Source: JACVRW01 sp963825345
GTDB taxonomy: Bacteria > Actinomycetota > Thermoleophilia > Solirubrobacterales > Thermoleophilaceae
Length of the DNA: 64,000 nucleotides
Assembly: GCA_963825345.1 (NCBI GenBank)
Contig: CAWGSQ010000001.1
Span: 1 to 64,000, forward strand
Reading direction: 5' to 3'
In this document: in pieces, positions 62,573 to 64,000 of the stretch
Position numbering within the stretch: the first letter of the stretch is position 1
Layout: each line of letters begins with the position of its first letter
Position numbers and translations under genes: made by a program
Notes under the pieces: generated by a model
Seen by the model: only the letters and a program-made list of their open reading frames with translations
Database searches by the model: none
What the model was told of the DNA's origin: nothing

Positions 62573-63523
62573 ATGTCGACCGTCCCTGAGCTCGACCCGC
62601 CCGCGGTAGCCGAGCTCGGCGCGCGCCTCCGGGACAACATCGCCCGCGCGGTGAAGGCCCCGGACCCGGTGATCCGCGACGTGCTCGTGGCGCTGTTCGC
62701 CGAGGGCCACGTGCTGATCGAGGACTACCCGGGGGTCGGCAAGACCGCCCTGGCCCGCGCGCTCGCCCGTTCGGTCGACGCCGAGTACGCCCGCATCCAG
62801 TGCACCGCCGACCTGCTGCCCGCCGACGTGGTCGGCACGAACGTCTACAACCAGCGCGAGAACCGCTTCGAGTTCCGGCCCGGCCCGGTGTTCGCGAACG
62901 TCGTGCTGGTGGACGAGGTGAACCGCGCCTCGCCGAAGACCCAGTCCGGCCTGCTCGAGTGCATGCAGGAGCGGCACGTGACCGTGGACAGGCACACGCA
63001 CGAGCTGGCCCGGCCGTTCATCGTGGTCGCGACGCAGAACCCGGTCGAGTACGAGGGCACCTACCCGCTGCCCGAGGCGCAGCTCGACCGCTTCATGGTG
63101 CGCGTCTCGCTCGGCTACCCGTCCGCGGACCAGGAGAGCCAGATGCTGCTCGACCACGCCGAGAGCGACCGCGTGCTCGACCTCGAGTCCGTGGCCGACG
63201 TGGCCGGCATACTCGCCGCGCAGACCGCCGCCGGGGCGGTGCACGGCAGCGAGGCGCTGCGCCGCTACGTCGTCGCGATCCTGGACGCCACGCGCGCCGA
63301 CCCGCGTGTGGACCTCGGCGCGAGCCCGCGTGCCGGCCTGATGCTGTTCCGCGCCGCGAAGGCCTACGCCGCGCTCGACGGGCGCGACCACGCGCTGCCG
63401 GACGACGTGCAGAAGCTCGCCGGCGCCGTGCTCACCCACCGCCTGCTGCTCGCTCCCGGCACCGGCTCCGACGAGCGCGCCGTGGTCGTCCGCGACGCGC
63501 TGGAGCGGGTTCCGGCGCTCTGA
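62573..63523 (+). CDS. MoxR-family AAA+ ATPase
   Basis: Intact, 316 residues. Walker A EDYPGVGKTALARALAR near residue 50, Walker B VLVDEVNRASPKTQSGLLE near residue 110, sensor 1 VVATQNPVEYEGTYPLPEAQ, arginine finger LDRFMVRVSLGYP, and the C-terminal lid ASPRAGLMLFRAAKAYAAL. MoxR ATPases act with DUF58 and VWA-domain proteins in cofactor insertion or envelope maturation; a DUF58 gene follows after 7 bases. Confidence 0.95.
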   Translation: MSTVPELDPPAVAELGARLRDNIARAVKAPDPVIRDVLVALFAEGHVLIEDYPGVGKTALARALARSVDAEYARIQCTADLLPADVVGTNVYNQRENRFEFRPGPVFANVVLVDEVNRASPKTQSGLLECMQERHVTVDRHTHELARPFIVVATQNPVEYEGTYPLPEAQLDRFMVRVSLGYPSADQESQMLLDHAESDRVLDLESVADVAGILAAQTAAGAVHGSEALRRYVVAILDATRADPRVDLGASPRAGLMLFRAAKAYAALDGRDHALPDDVQKLAGAVLTHRLLLAPGTGSDERAVVVRDALERVPAL

Positions 63524-63530
63524 CGGGCTG

Positions 63531-64000
63531 ATGCTCCGCCCCCTCTTCACGGCGCTGCTCGGAGTGGCGCTGTGCCTGGCCGGGGGCACGTTCGACACGG
63601 CGTCGCTGTACGTGCCCGGCGTGGGCCTGATCGTGCTGGCGGTGGGCGCCGTCGTCTGGGTGCGGCTGGCGGCCAGCGGCGCCACCGTCGAGCGCGTGCC
63701 GGGCCCGCACACCGTCGTGGAGGAGGAGCCGTATCCGCTGCGCGTGGAGGTGCGGAGCGGGTTGCTGCCGCCGCCCGGAGGCGAGCTGCTCGAGCCGCTG
63801 CTCGGCTGGCCGGTGCCCGTGGCCGGCCGCTGGTCGCGGCGGCTGCGCATCAACGTGCGCTTCTCGCGGCGCGGACGGCGGGTGCTCGAGCCCGAGCTGC
63901 TCGTGATCCGCGACCCGATGCGGCTCTACTCGCGCGAGATCGAGGGCCGGGGCGGGGAGGAGGTGCTCGTGCTTCCGCGGGTCGAGCCGGTGACCGCCCC
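63531..64000 (+). CDS. DUF58 domain membrane protein, cut by window end
   Basis: First ~156 residues from ATG 63531. Two N-terminal membrane helices (LFTALLGVALCLAGG, VPGVGLIVLAVGAVVWVRLA), then a beta-rich stretch (VERVPGPHTVVEEEPYPLRV, RRLRINVRFSRRGRRVLEPE, VIRDPMRLYSREIEGRGGEE) that in this family precedes the VWA-like DUF58 domain, here beyond the window. The moxR-DUF58 pairing supports the call. Confidence 0.85.
   Translation, partial: MLRPLFTALLGVALCLAGGTFDTASLYVPGVGLIVLAVGAVVWVRLAASGATVERVPGPHTVVEEEPYPLRVEVRSGLLPPPGGELLEPLLGWPVPVAGRWSRRLRINVRFSRRGRRVLEPELLVIRDPMRLYSREIEGRGGEEVLVLPRVEPVTA

Overview
The window has two unequal parts. Bases 1 to about 2950 have moderate GC and proteobacterium-like content: a class A penicillin-binding protein on the minus strand, an unrecognised small gene, and the first ~58 codons of a MacB-type ABC transporter permease. 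At about 2950 the permease and a lyase-like beta-propeller gene are both cut at the same point, and the rest is uniformly GC-rich (about 70% by eye). The simplest reading is a chimeric join. The large part (2953-64000) looks like an actinobacterium of class Thermoleophilia (Solirubrobacterales-like), judging from GC, codon use, the actinobacterial order leuS-comEA-comEC-holA-rpsT-lepA-hrcA-dnaJ-phoH-ybeY-era, and exported protein families I associate with that class.

Layout. 2953-14088: two paralogous secreted virginiamycin-lyase-like propellers flank a CHASE2/HD-GYP protein and a minus-strand cluster (LtrA, two small exported paralogs, a gingipain-type C25 peptidase). 14095-17125: molybdate uptake (HTH-TOBE regulator with a palindromic operator, modABC). 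17150-23766: leuS, a membrane protein, a LOG-like protein, an arginine-decarboxylase-type enzyme, a convergent amidinohydrolase, acylphosphatase, comEA. 23835-32193: a teneurin-like RHS/YD-repeat protein and a coupled secreted beta-rich protein, lying between comEA and comEC. 32255-35642: comEC, holA. 35639-40682: aldehyde dehydrogenase, a PKD-domain exported protein, a Tat-exported phospholipase C/acid phosphatase. 40739-51900: rpsT, murJ, ferritin-like, NTF2-like, lepA, a hydrolase, an RpoD-like sigma factor, an MFS transporter, a HadAB-like dehydratase pair, hrcA, dnaJ, prmA. 52028-57026: a cyclase, HAD, yqeY, phoH, ybeY, era, GNAT. 57036-64000: hisIE-trpE-trpG-(cupredoxin-like)-trpD-trpC, then moxR and a DUF58 gene cut by the window end. 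Genes are packed tightly; no gene-free stretch exceeds about 130 bases.

Many genes, including essential ones, carry frame breaks. The protein resumes in another frame with its motifs intact, and most breaks are a net +1. I read these as residual sequencing or assembly errors and annotate such genes as single coding regions. Boundaries in broken genes are good to a few codons.

Regulatory layout is unusually legible. At least twelve genes that start transcription units have a TANNNT -10-like hexamer ending 6-9 bases before the start codon (hisIE has CATAAT), which suggests leaderless mRNAs. Inside operons, starts overlap stops (ATGA, GTGA). Four convergent pairs end on a shared CTAG. Three operon genes have only CTG available as a plausible start.
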